From: Oscillospiraceae bacterium
GTDB taxonomy: Bacteria > Bacillota > Clostridia > Oscillospirales > Acutalibacteraceae
Length of the DNA: 40,672 nucleotides
Direction: 5' to 3'
Assembly: GCA_009777055.1 (NCBI GenBank)
Contig: WRMQ01000012.1
Coordinates: 1 to 40,672 of the forward strand
Part shown: piece by piece, positions 1 to 6,613 of the stretch
Layout of the letters: every line of letters starts with the position of its first letter
How positions within the stretch are numbered: position 1 is the first letter of the stretch
Position numbers and translations under genes: made by a program
Notes under the pieces: generated by a model
What the model was told of the DNA's origin: nothing
The model's input: the letters and a program-made list of their open reading frames with translations, nothing else
Database searches by the model: none

Positions 1-80
1 TTTTAACCCGCAGGATTCTTCTGGCAATCCCTTGTACAAACGACTTTTCGTCCTTCCTTGGGATTAGATTTTCCAGAGGA

Positions 81-119
81 TTAGGTCAACTTGTTCCCAT
101 GATCAATCGCGATTAACAT
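81..119 (-). pseudogene. Broken start of a ParM/StbA-like segregation ATPase gene
   Basis: The minus strand has an ATG at 119 preceded by a good Shine-Dalgarno (GAAGGAG, 129-135) and a consensus promoter. It reads MLIAIDHGNK, the usual opening of ParM/StbA actin-like plasmid-segregation ATPases of gut Firmicutes (phosphate-binding IDHG), then LT and a stop at 81-83. A different frame is open from about 90 to the window edge (ending ...FVQGIARRILRVK), so the gene is frameshifted, deleted, or cut by a sequence error. The family assignment rests on ten residues plus promoter and RBS, so it is tentative. The rest lies left of the window. Confidence 0.35.
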
Positions 120-148
120 GTTTTTCAGCTCCTTCATTGTTTACGTAT

Positions 149-177
149 TCTATACGTTTTGAACACGCGGTTTTCAA
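149..177 (-). promoter_or_regulatory. Sigma-A promoter for the broken ParM-like gene
   Basis: On the minus strand TTGAAA (177-172), a 17-bp spacer and TATAGA (154-149) form a near-consensus sigma-A promoter. It lies 30 bp upstream of the ATG at 119 with a strong RBS between, which argues that a real gene once started here. Confidence 0.6.
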
Positions 178-478
178 CAAAATCGGAGCCGAAAAAAATA
201 TTTTAAATTTTTTTGAAAAAGTGCATTTTTTTACGGGAACGTCGTCTCTTTCCTTTATCGCAAGGGCAAATCGCCCGGGCAGCGCACTTTGACATCAGAA
301 TAGCTCCCCGCCGGAGGTTATACAGGTTCCGCGGATAGTGTGCGACGACATGAGCGCGCCCGCGGATGGAACAGCGCACAGCGCGGCCTGGCCGGAACGG
401 TTAACATACGCGGCGATAGCAAGGCGCAGGAAATGGGCCGGCGGGGGGTGCGGAAAATAAAAAAACAGGAGATGTACA
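178..478. other. Gap with an AT-rich palindromic tract, no gene seen
   Basis: This gap before the excisionase-like gene holds an AT-rich tract at about 194-235 with a near-palindromic core (AAAATATTTTAAATTTTTT). It could be an UP element, a protein-binding site or simply acquired DNA. A TTGACA at 289-294 has no -10 box at the right distance. The reading frames in the GC-rich part (300-460) have no RBS and look random. Confidence 0.4.
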
Positions 479-673
479 ATGGAAAATATGGACGACATTA
501 TTTTAACTGTTGGGGATATCCAACGCATTTTTCACTGCGGAAAGAATCAGGCATATGAGATAGTGCGTATGGAAGGCTTCCCTGTTATGCGCATCGGGCG
601 GGCGTACTATATCTATAAAAGCGCCTTTCTCAAGTGGCTGGAGCAGAACAAGGATAAGGAGTTGATAAAGTAA
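479..673 (+). CDS. Excisionase-like HTH DNA-binding protein
   Basis: A 64-aa protein with a MerR/excisionase-type helix-turn-helix covering nearly its whole length: ILTVGDIQRIF, then KNQAYEIVR as recognition helix, and a wing ending in FLKWLEQNK. Such proteins (HTH_17/Xis type) bend DNA at att sites during excision or act as small regulators. The start is supported by CAGGAG eight bases upstream. It lies about 100 bp before the AbiE operon, in the segment to the left of the tRNA-Trp remnant, and probably belongs to a separate integrative element whose integrase is outside the window. Role as Xis rather than another regulator is inferred. Confidence 0.75.
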   Translation: MENMDDIILTVGDIQRIFHCGKNQAYEIVRMEGFPVMRIGRAYYIYKSAFLKWLEQNKDKELIK

Positions 674-720
674 GCCCTGCTCTGTTTTTTGAGGTTGCCG
701 CAGAAAAGTTTCATTAGCTC

Positions 721-758
721 TTGCTTTTTTGTCACCAATAGTATATAATGTTGGTGAC
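721..758 (+). promoter_or_regulatory. AbiE promoter with inverted-repeat operator over the -10
   Basis: TTGCTT (721-726), 17 bp, TATAAT (744-749) form a sigma-A promoter 20 bp before the abiEi ATG. GTCACCAA (731-738) and TTGGTGAC (751-758) are a perfect 8-bp inverted repeat flanking the -10 box. Characterised AbiEi antitoxins bind inverted repeats in their own promoter and repress it, so this is the likely autoregulatory operator (inference). Confidence 0.75.
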
Positions 759-769
759 GAGGTGATTTT

Positions 770-1384
770 ATGGAACGAGGCCACTTAGACAAAATACGCA
801 GCCGCATCCTGTCTTCGGAAGACGGGACAGTGTTCGTGCCGTCTGATTTCTCTGATCTGGCGGACGCCAACTCGGTCAAAAAAAGCCTATCGCGCCTAGT
901 GAAGGCGGGAACGATCCGGCGCATCCAGCGCGGTGTGTATGAGCTGCCTTTGTATAATGAATTTATGCAAGAGAACGTCGCGCCGGCCCCATACAAGGTT
1001 GCGGAGGCCCTGGCCAGAAATTACGGCTGGACTGCAATCCCCAGCGGTGATACCGCGCTGAACCTATTGGGCCTGTCCACGCAGGTGCCCGCCGAGTGGG
1101 AGTATGTGAGCGACGGGCCCTACAGGGAGTACACCTTCGGCAAAACCACCTTGCGCTTCAAGCATACGACTAATAAGGATGTATCGAAGCTTCCTTACCA
1201 GTCTGCGCTGCTTGCGCAGGCAATGAAAGCGCTTGGCAGGGACGGCATAGACGAACGAGCCCGCCAGCACATCGCACGTCGGTTTTCGCCAGGAGAGCAA
1301 GCGGATATCCTGCAATCGGGTAAGTATATGACCGGATGGGTCTACGAGGAGATCAAGCAAATCTTTGCGGGAGGCACCCAATGA
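770..1384 (+). CDS. abiEi: AbiEi-family antitoxin (type IV TA, DUF6088-like)
   Basis: A 204-aa protein with an N-terminal winged helix (about residues 8-65, SVKKSLSRLVKAGTIRRI then GVYELP), typical of AbiEi and DUF6088 antitoxins. The remainder (PSGDTALNLLGLSTQVP, then a beta-rich TTLRFKHTTN) matches the C-terminal antitoxin domain of the family. In characterised AbiE systems this protein represses the operon by binding promoter inverted repeats and counteracts the toxin without a stable complex (type IV). The RBS is GAGGTG, five bases upstream. The stop codon overlaps the ATG of the toxin gene (ATGA), implying translational coupling. A perfect inverted repeat sits on its own promoter. These pairs give abortive phage resistance or stabilise mobile elements. 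Confidence 0.85.
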   Translation: MERGHLDKIRSRILSSEDGTVFVPSDFSDLADANSVKKSLSRLVKAGTIRRIQRGVYELPLYNEFMQENVAPAPYKVAEALARNYGWTAIPSGDTALNLLGLSTQVPAEWEYVSDGPYREYTFGKTTLRFKHTTNKDVSKLPYQSALLAQAMKALGRDGIDERARQHIARRFSPGEQADILQSGKYMTGWVYEEIKQIFAGGTQ

Positions 1385-2388
1385 AACGAATCGCCACGCT
1401 TGCGCCCGAGGTTCGGCGCGACTTGTTCACCAACACCGCCAGCAAAATGGGTATGACCATCGCAATCATCGAGAAAGACTTTTGGGTCTGCTGGACGCTG
1501 GATTATCTGTTCAACCGCTGCCCATGGAAAAAGCATCTGGCGTTCAAGGGCGGCACAAGCCTCTCAAAAGCGTATGGCCTCATTGAACGCTTTTCGGAAG
1601 ACATTGATCTAATCTTGGATTGGCGCGTGCTCGGTTATCGGGAGAATGAGCCCTGGGAGCCCCGCAGCAACACAAAGCAGGATAGGTTCAACAAAGAAGC
1701 CAATGAACGCGCCGAACGGTTCCTGCGGGAAGAGTTCGTTCTTGCGGTACAGGCGGATTTGGCAGCGGAGCTGGCCGTTGATATTCAAATTGAGCCGGAT
1801 CCCGACGATGGGCAGACCGTCCTGTTTACCTACCCGCAGGAATTCCAGGACCGAACGATATTGCAGGTAATTCGCCTGGAAATCGGTGCGTTGGCGACGT
1901 GGACGCCGGCGGCGCCAAGGCTGATCAAATCTTATGCCGCAGAACAATATCCGCACCTGTTCCAGGAGCCGGAAACAAGCGTACTGACTGTTTTGCCTGA
2001 GCGTACCTTCTGGGAGAAGGTAACCATCCTGCACCGGGAGGCTTTCCGCCCAGACAACAGTAGGATGCCAGAGCGGTACTCGCGGCATTATTATGATCTC
2101 TACTGTATGGCCAGCTCCTGGGTAATGGACAGCGCATTTGCAGATTTGGATTTGCTGGCGCGGGTGGTGGCGTTCAAGGAAAAATTCTATCGGTCCCCCT
2201 GGGCGGAATACAACCTGGCAAAGCCCGGAACCATGCGCCTCATGCCGCCGCGGCGCAGCATGGAACTGCTGAGAGCGGATTACACGCATATGCAGGCCAT
2301 GATTTTCGGAGATAAACCTACTTTTGAAGCGATGATGGGCGGGATCGCCGTCTTGGAAGCGGAGATCAATCAGTTGATGCTTGACTAA
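1381..2388 (+). CDS. abiEii: AbiEii-family nucleotidyltransferase toxin
   Basis: A 335-aa protein of the AbiEii / DUF1814 nucleotidyltransferase family. Visible motifs are FKGGTSLSK (about 55-63), the GS/GT loop of the polymerase-beta fold; SEDIDL (72-77) with the metal-binding D-x-D; TFWEKVTILH (209-218); and RHYYDLY (235-241), which corresponds to conserved motif IV. AbiEii toxins transfer nucleotides (tRNA is a target in characterised relatives), arresting growth. The ATG at 1381 was chosen over an upstream in-frame start because it gives the typical ATGA overlap with abiEi and follows GGGAGG six bases upstream. Full length and all motifs suggest an active toxin. The substrate cannot be read from sequence. 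Confidence 0.87.
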   Translation: MKRIATLAPEVRRDLFTNTASKMGMTIAIIEKDFWVCWTLDYLFNRCPWKKHLAFKGGTSLSKAYGLIERFSEDIDLILDWRVLGYRENEPWEPRSNTKQDRFNKEANERAERFLREEFVLAVQADLAAELAVDIQIEPDPDDGQTVLFTYPQEFQDRTILQVIRLEIGALATWTPAAPRLIKSYAAEQYPHLFQEPETSVLTVLPERTFWEKVTILHREAFRPDNSRMPERYSRHYYDLYCMASSWVMDSAFADLDLLARVVAFKEKFYRSPWAEYNLAKPGTMRLMPPRRSMELLRADYTHMQAMIFGDKPTFEAMMGGIAVLEAEINQLMLD

Positions 2389-2409
2389 CGCGAACTAACA
2401 TGTTATAAT
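2381..2409 (+). promoter_or_regulatory. Sigma-A promoter at the end of abiEii
   Basis: TTGACT (2381-2386), 17 bp, TATAAT (2404-2409) is a near-perfect sigma-A promoter overlapping the abiEii stop codon and reading toward the tRNA-Trp remnant. No gene with an RBS follows before the att site, so its transcript is either non-coding or a relic. A short direct repeat (TGGGGTCAAA twice, about 2436-2456) lies just downstream. Confidence 0.5.
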
Positions 2410-2534
2410 GAAGCCAGTGAAACGGCTCGGCAAAATTGGGGTCAAACTGGGGTCAAAACACTTGACGGCTGAATAATGGCAAGCAGAATCCCTTGATACA
2501 CAAGGCTTACAAAAACAAAAAACGCGGATGACAA

Positions 2535-2584
2535 CAGGTCTCCAAAACCGCGTGCCGAGGGTTCAAGTCCTTCTGCCCCTGCCA
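2535..2584 (+). pseudogene. 3' half of a tRNA-Trp gene (anticodon loop to CCA)
   Basis: From the anticodon loop onward this matches bacterial tRNA-Trp: loop CTCCAAA with anticodon CCA (2542-2544), T-arm GAGGG-TTCAAGT-CCTTC, acceptor 3' strand ending in encoded CCA. The 5' half (AGGGGC..., D-arm) is missing, and the bases before 2537 do not pair with the anticodon stem. This is the remnant left on the far side of an element inserted into a tRNA 3' end. The intact gene is expected further left, outside the window. Confidence 0.8.
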
Positions 2585-2585
2585 C
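2562..2585 (+). repeat. Left attachment site, 24-bp direct repeat
   Basis: The 24 bases from the T-loop to just past the CCA of the tRNA-Trp remnant recur exactly at 8663-8686. The integrase gene starts its 3' end 126 bp inside. A tRNA 3' end as att core is the classic target of tyrosine integrases. Confidence 0.85.
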
Positions 2586-2588
2586 ATC

Positions 2589-2622
2589 GAAAGCCTTGTA
2601 TATCAAGGCTTTCTAGCTTTTT
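2589..2622 (+). terminator. Hairpin with T-run after the tRNA remnant
   Basis: GAAAGCCTTG (2589-2598) and CAAGGCTTTC (2604-2613) pair perfectly over a 5-base loop, followed by TAGCTTTTT. It closely resembles the hairpin after the right att site (8696-8728), so the element carries its own copy of a tRNA terminator. Confidence 0.75.
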
Positions 2623-2641
2623 AGAGGGGTGGAAAATAGCC

Positions 2642-2666
2642 TAACTGCAACAACAACTGCAACAAT
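2642..2666. repeat. Probable integrase arm-binding repeats, left end
   Basis: ACTGCAACA units occur in tandem (taACTGCAACAacaACTGCAACAat). The same arrangement recurs near the right end at 8512-8535 with one base less between units. Paired repeats inside each end of an element are typical of arm-type sites of tyrosine integrases. The binding role is inferred. Confidence 0.55.
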
Positions 2667-2678
2667 CAGAATAAAAGC

Positions 2679-2707
2679 AACCGGGCTTCTCCGCAGGAAG
2701 CCCGGTT
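2679..2707 (-). terminator. Bidirectional terminator after the integrase gene
   Basis: AACCGGGCTTC and GAAGCCCGGTT flank a short loop between the integrase stop and the arm repeats. The minus strand continues with TTGCTTTTATT and the plus strand with ATTTTTAT, so the hairpin can stop transcription both ways. Confidence 0.8.
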
Positions 2708-2711
2708 ATTT

Positions 2712-3905
2712 TTATGCTGATTTTGCAGTAAAGGAATCAATATAGCCCTGCATCTTGTCTGCGCTCTCTTGATACATTCGTTCTGTGACAGCAGCGTATA
2801 TGTCTAGGGTGAAAGCTGCTGTCGCATGGCCCAGGGTCTGGCTCACCGTTTTTACATCTATGCCATTTTGCAGGGCTAAGGTGGCATAGGTGTGCCGGAG
2901 GTCGTGGACGGTTAAATCATCTACACCTATTTTTTGCAGGATAATCTTGTGATGCTTGGCGATCGTGCGGGGATAAAGCTCCGCACCTAATAGATTGGTG
3001 AATACAAGCGCGGTTGCCTGTTCTTTGGTGTCTTTCCAACCAGTCCACGCGCTTCCAGCCTTGAGGCGTTCCCGCATTTGGGCTGCGTGACGTTCCCGGA
3101 GGGTGTCCATCACGAAGCGTGGCGGCTTGATGGTGCGGGGGCGATCATTTTTGAGGGGAGCTAAGACAAAGCCCCCATCCCTTTCCGGGCGGCGTTGCAG
3201 CTGCTTTTCAATGGTGATTGTCCCTGTGCCGAAATTAACGCAATCCCATGTCAGCCCGGAACCCTCGCCGATCCGCATACCTGTAAAAACAAGCACCTTG
3301 TAAAGCGCGGCATATACGCTGCCGTCAGCAGTAGAAGCCTGTACAAAGTCCTTCACCTGTTCATCGTTCAGGGTGTGAAACTGGTATTTCTCAATGCGCG
3401 GCGTGGTTACCATGTCGCAGGGGTTTTGCTGGATATATCCGAGCTTATGAGCTGTGGAAAGGGCTTTTGTCAACACACCGTGAACATTGCGGACAGTTTT
3501 TGCAGACAGTCCATTATCACGTTGCAGGGCGTTATAGAATTTCTGGATTTGGTGAGGTTTAAGCTGCTGTAGTTTTACGACTTTGAAGGCGGGCTTGATG
3601 TGGTTTGTTACCTGGGCCTTGTATGTTTTTTGTGTGCCGTATTTTACCCCGCCTAAATATTCAGCCGTCCAAATATCCAACCATTGCCCCACCGTCATTT
3701 TAGACGGTTCCGAATATGTACCCTTATCCACGGCGGCGGCGGTCTGGCGTACCCACTCCCGCACTATCTTTTGTTCCTTGTTGCTGAAATACTTATATTT
3801 CGGCTTGCCTGTGCCGGGATCAATGCCGATCGACACCTTCCCCTGCCAAAGGTCGTCGCTGCGTTTGCTGATGCTCCCGCTTCCGTCTGGCGCTCGTTTT
3901 GCCAT
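2712..3905 (-). CDS. int: Tyrosine-type site-specific integrase
   Basis: A 397-aa tyrosine recombinase that integrates and excises the element at the tRNA-Trp 3' end. Seen: an N-terminal AP2-like arm-binding region (about 1-60), a SAM-like core-binding domain (65-160, MTVGQWLDIW), and a catalytic domain with all key residues: R211 (TGMRIGE), K252, H334-x-x-R337 (HDLRHTY), H360 (LGHA) and Y370 (LDIY). The start at 3905 (MAKRAPDG) was preferred to 3914 because AAGGG then lies at a normal distance. It slightly overlaps the end of the repressor gene, so the two are co-transcribed from the consensus promoter near 4660-4684. Complete and probably active. Confidence 0.92.
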   Translation of the reverse strand: MAKRAPDGSGSISKRSDDLWQGKVSIGIDPGTGKPKYKYFSNKEQKIVREWVRQTAAAVDKGTYSEPSKMTVGQWLDIWTAEYLGGVKYGTQKTYKAQVTNHIKPAFKVVKLQQLKPHQIQKFYNALQRDNGLSAKTVRNVHGVLTKALSTAHKLGYIQQNPCDMVTTPRIEKYQFHTLNDEQVKDFVQASTADGSVYAALYKVLVFTGMRIGEGSGLTWDCVNFGTGTITIEKQLQRRPERDGGFVLAPLKNDRPRTIKPPRFVMDTLRERHAAQMRERLKAGSAWTGWKDTKEQATALVFTNLLGAELYPRTIAKHHKIILQKIGVDDLTVHDLRHTYATLALQNGIDVKTVSQTLGHATAAFTLDIYAAVTERMYQESADKMQGYIDSFTAKSA

Positions 3906-3906
3906 A

Positions 3907-4596
3907 TCAATCATTCCCTTTCATAAATATCTTTTTAAGTGATGCTTGTGCCTTTCGCAAATCCTGTTTGGTAAGTTTCGCTAGACTCTGCATAAATTCA
4001 CCAAATAAATCTTTGGCGTTGTATTCGCATAACATTGCATTATCATAAAGGGCTTCGGAACTTCTGTACACCTCATCCAGAGAAAGGTTATTATCTATAA
4101 CAAACTGCTTTAGTGCTGCTATATCTTCAATCCCCTTTATGCCCCCTTCTAGGTTCATCTGAAAAGAATTTGCATAATCTGCAAGTCGCTCAATCTCGTT
4201 CCAACAAATAAGGGCTTCAATGAAATTTAATATTACGTGAAAAGGCTGATCGGCTTCAACATATTTTTCAGGTACAATATTAGGTAATTCATTTTTCCAT
4301 GCTTGTAGTAGTTCAACCGCCTTTCCTGAAAGGCCTGTCACAGCACATATGTCGGTAACTTCTCGAGTTCGTTCATTGATTTTTCCAAAAAGGTAATCCA
4401 TCTCACAATCAAAGATTTCGCACATTTCTTTCATGTACTCCAAACAAGGAACAGCCTTCCCGTTTTCCCATTGCCCGACAGTCACCCGCGAAGAATCCGC
4501 TAAATTCAGCTTTGAGGCAAGATCAGTTTGTGACATATTCAGTCTTTTGCGTTCCGTGGCAATTCGTCTCCCTACGGCCTCATATGTATATATCAT
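3907..4596 (-). CDS. CI/Stl-like XRE repressor, no peptidase domain
   Basis: A 229-aa protein with an N-terminal Cro/CI HTH (about residues 7-62, RIATERKRLNMSQTDLASKL, then SRVTVGQWENGKAVP). The remaining 160 residues are helical and acidic, with no recognisable family and no S24 (LexA-type) Ser-Lys peptidase motif, so RecA-driven self-cleavage is not expected. It sits divergent from the xis-like gene and upstream of int, the position of the master repressor in temperate phages and chromosomal islands. The RBS AAGGAGA lies about ten bases before the ATG. A perfect consensus promoter and an ATTGTA-N5-TACAAT palindrome in the divergent gap are the likely autoregulatory sites. Confidence 0.85.
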   Translation of the reverse strand: MIYTYEAVGRRIATERKRLNMSQTDLASKLNLADSSRVTVGQWENGKAVPCLEYMKEMCEIFDCEMDYLFGKINERTREVTDICAVTGLSGKAVELLQAWKNELPNIVPEKYVEADQPFHVILNFIEALICWNEIERLADYANSFQMNLEGGIKGIEDIAALKQFVIDNNLSLDEVYRSSEALYDNAMLCEYNAKDLFGEFMQSLAKLTKQDLRKAQASLKKIFMKGND

Positions 4597-4635
4597 CTAT
4601 ACATTATCTCCTTTCGTTATATATTATGTTGTATT

Positions 4636-4684
4636 ATTGTATAATTTACAATAACATTATATCATGGTAGAATAGGTTTGTCAA
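4636..4684. promoter_or_regulatory. Divergent control region of the element with operator
   Basis: The minus strand has TTGACA (4684-4679), 17 bp, TATAAT (4661-4656): a perfect sigma-A promoter for the repressor and int. The plus strand has TTGTAT (4637-4642), 17 bp, TATCAT (4660-4665), a plausible promoter for xis-rep. The two -10 boxes overlap. ATTGTA-TAATT-TACAAT (4636-4652) is a perfect inverted repeat on the plus -35 box and is a candidate repressor operator, which would form a lysis-lysogeny type switch. Confidence 0.7.
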
Positions 4685-4730
4685 GGGCTTGGCCACCCCA
4701 GATGAAACTATTTTTAAGGAGGTTCCTATT

Positions 4731-4931
4731 ATGATCGGAACTCAAGAAAAACTCTCGTACTCCATTAGAGAGGTCGCCACGCTCTTAGGCATCGGAATGA
4801 ACACAGCCTATGCGCTTGCACATTCCGAAACGGGTTATCCTGTGATCTGGATCACCAAGAAAAAAGCGATTGTCCCTGCGGCTGGCCTGTTGGAATGGCT
4901 GAAGCAGAAAGGGGACCGAGCCAATGATTGA
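4731..4931 (+). CDS. Excisionase-like HTH protein of the element
   Basis: A 66-aa protein made of one excisionase/MerR-type helix-turn-helix: YSIREVATLLGIG, MNTAYALAH, and a wing ending in LLEWLKQKG. It is the first gene to the right of the divergent control region, the usual place for xis in phages and islands. The ATG at 4731 follows AAGGAGG eight bases upstream, which decides the start over an upstream in-frame ATG. It overlaps the next gene by 8 bp, so expression is coupled to replication functions. It is related in fold but not in detail to the HTH protein at 479-673. Function as Xis is inferred from position and fold. Confidence 0.8.
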   Translation: MIGTQEKLSYSIREVATLLGIGMNTAYALAHSETGYPVIWITKKKAIVPAAGLLEWLKQKGDRAND

Positions 4932-5553
4932 GGACAAAAAATCTTTTGTCATGTACACATCACACTCGGTAGCGGTGCGGCAGTTGAGCCGCGAGGACGC
5001 CGGGGATTTGTTCAAGGGTATATTCGATTATGTGGAGCATGGCATGTACCCTGAACTGTCAGAGGCGGCAAACATGGCCTTTATTTTCATTAAGGATGTG
5101 CTTGATCGCAACGCCGAAAAGTACGCCCGTGTATGTCAGCAAAAGGCCGAGGCCGGGCGGCGCGGCGGGGTTGCTTCAGGCAAAGCACGCGCTTCAAAAT
5201 CGAAGCAAACGGAACATGATAGTGAAAAGGAATATGAAAAAGAAAATGAGAGTGGGGGTGAGGGTGATAGTGATATAACACCCCCTTCCCCCCTCGAAGG
5301 GGGAAGAGTGTGTGAGAATCCTCCGACCCAGGGCCAAATAGAAAGATACTGTTCAGAACGAGGTAATAATATTGACCCTGCTAGCTTTTTTGACTATTAC
5401 AGTTCTAACGGTTGGATGGTTGGATCAAACAAAATGAGGGACTGGCGCGCCGCTGTTCGAGAGTGGGAGCGGCGTAAAAAAGATGAAAAACAAAGCGTAG
5501 CTCCCTCGCAACCTGATTATAGTAAACCACAATGTTTTGATTGGAGTTTATAA
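4924..5553 (+). CDS. Phage-type replication protein (DUF6291-like)
   Basis: A 209-aa protein. Residues 1-75 (KKSFVMYTSHSV, LSREDAGDLFKGIFDYVEHG, MAFIFIKDVLDRN) match the DUF6291 domain found next to replication genes of Clostridia phages. A charged linker follows (about 95-120, many E, K and S). The C-terminal part, PASFFDYYSSNGWMVG and MRDWRAAVREWERR, is the conserved tail of phage replisome organisers. It lies between the xis-like gene and the DnaC-like loader and overlaps both starts. Known arrangements pair an origin-binding organiser with a helicase loader that recruits host DnaB/DnaC helicase, so this is probably the element's initiator. Origin binding itself is not shown by sequence. 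Confidence 0.75.
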   Translation: MIEDKKSFVMYTSHSVAVRQLSREDAGDLFKGIFDYVEHGMYPELSEAANMAFIFIKDVLDRNAEKYARVCQQKAEAGRRGGVASGKARASKSKQTEHDSEKEYEKENESGGEGDSDITPPSPLEGGRVCENPPTQGQIERYCSERGNNIDPASFFDYYSSNGWMVGSNKMRDWRAAVREWERRKKDEKQSVAPSQPDYSKPQCFDWSL

Positions 5554-6389
5554 TGAATAATTCAAAAAATTATCCATCAGGGCGTAATTGTCCTGATTGC
5601 GGCCGGGAAATCATGTTGCTTTGCGCCCCCACTATCAATAATAAATCACCTGAAATAAAATGTCGGTGCGTGATTGACCGGGAAGAAGCACAACGCGCAA
5701 CGGATATTGAGCGTGGTCGCATTTTGGCGAGAGATGATGTGCGAAAGTGGGTTGGAATGGGTGTCCGCTACATGAAATACTCATTTAAAAACTGCATTAC
5801 TACCGCCGCCAATCGTGATGCGGTGGAGGCGGCAAAAGAATTCGCCGATGCGGTCTTGGATCACAGCGGGGAATTACCGGGATTGTATTTTTGCGGCGAT
5901 GTCGGTACAGGAAAAACCTTCCTTGCTTGTTCAATCCTCAATCAAATCATTGATACTTGTCCTGTTTCTGAGGAAACCGCCCTAAACTACGCAGAAGGTT
6001 GCGGCTCTCACCGTTCCACCTCATTATTGCGTTTCTATGGTACAGCTGAATTACTTCAACGTATACGCGACAGCTATAGTGGAAATCGGTACAGAGGTTA
6101 TGACTTTGACGATGATGGGCCGGGAGATGATTTGCTTAATCTCTGCATGAAAGCTAAATGCCTTGTGTTAGATGATTTTGGTGCTGAAAAGGTTTCTGAT
6201 TGGGTGTTGGAACAACTTTATATCCTAATTGAATATCGTTACCAAAACTGCCTGCCTCTGATTATCACATCTAATGAGACACCACAAGGCATTGAAAGAA
6301 AGCTGGGAAAGCGGATTGCTGACCGTATTCGCTCTAGCTGTCGTGTTTTCCCGCTTGTTGGAAGCAGTCAGCGTGAAACAGCTAAATAA
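5553..6389 (+). CDS. DnaC/DnaI-like helicase loader ATPase
   Basis: A 278-aa AAA+ ATPase of the DnaC/DnaI/IstB type. An N-terminal zinc-finger-like set (C13, C16, C37, C39) precedes Walker A GDVGTGKT (115-122), Walker B LVLDDFGAEK (204-213) and sensor-1 like ITSNET (238-243). Such proteins load the replicative helicase at a phage or island origin. The ATG overlaps the previous stop (TAATG), and GGAG stands seven bases upstream. A short insertion rich in D and G (about 180-195) separates the Walker motifs and is longer than in DnaC. A terminator hairpin follows, ending the plus-strand replication operon. Confidence 0.88.
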   Translation: MNNSKNYPSGRNCPDCGREIMLLCAPTINNKSPEIKCRCVIDREEAQRATDIERGRILARDDVRKWVGMGVRYMKYSFKNCITTAANRDAVEAAKEFADAVLDHSGELPGLYFCGDVGTGKTFLACSILNQIIDTCPVSEETALNYAEGCGSHRSTSLLRFYGTAELLQRIRDSYSGNRYRGYDFDDDGPGDDLLNLCMKAKCLVLDDFGAEKVSDWVLEQLYILIEYRYQNCLPLIITSNETPQGIERKLGKRIADRIRSSCRVFPLVGSSQRETAK

Positions 6390-6408
6390 TTCCTACATCT
6401 ATAAAACA

Positions 6409-6447
6409 AACAACCCCGCTACCAATCAAGGATGGCGGGGATTGTTT
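6409..6447 (+). terminator. Terminator of the replication operon
   Basis: AACAACCCCGC (6409-6419) pairs with GCGGGGATTGTT (6435-6446, one bulged A) followed by TTCAT. It stands 20 bp after the loader stop codon. The T-run is short, so termination may be partial. Confidence 0.65.
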
Positions 6448-6465
6448 CATAAATGCTGATGATAT

Positions 6466-6532
6466 TTTGGTATTGTGAAGCGGATACCGTAGGCAGGCGG
6501 GCCTGCCGAGGGAGCCGATGAACAATACCAAA
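6466..6532. repeat. Nested inverted repeat in the gap after the loader gene
   Basis: TTTGGTATTGT (6466-6476) and ACAATACCAAA (6522-6532) are perfect 11-bp arms enclosing a second GC-rich inverted repeat, GGCAGG (6492-6497) and CCTGCC (6502-6507). No T-run follows. It could be a structured RNA, an origin or a packaging-type site. The gap to 6613 holds only a tiny frame after AGGAGG at about 6544 and no convincing gene. Confidence 0.55.
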
Positions 6533-6613
6533 CAACAGAATGCAGGAGGCTATTTTGCTGTGTGGGCTTGCCAGTGGAATATTCACCATGACTGTATCGG
6601 CTTACAGTAACGC

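Noticed and set aside
2395-2472. In-frame continuation after the abiEii stop (about 26 codons), considered as read-through or an integrase tail
   Set aside because: No read-through signal at the stop and too short to assign; left as non-coding.
5541-5552. Upstream ATG for the DnaC-like gene
   Set aside because: It lies inside the previous coding sequence; the TAATG overlap start with GGAG at proper distance fits better.
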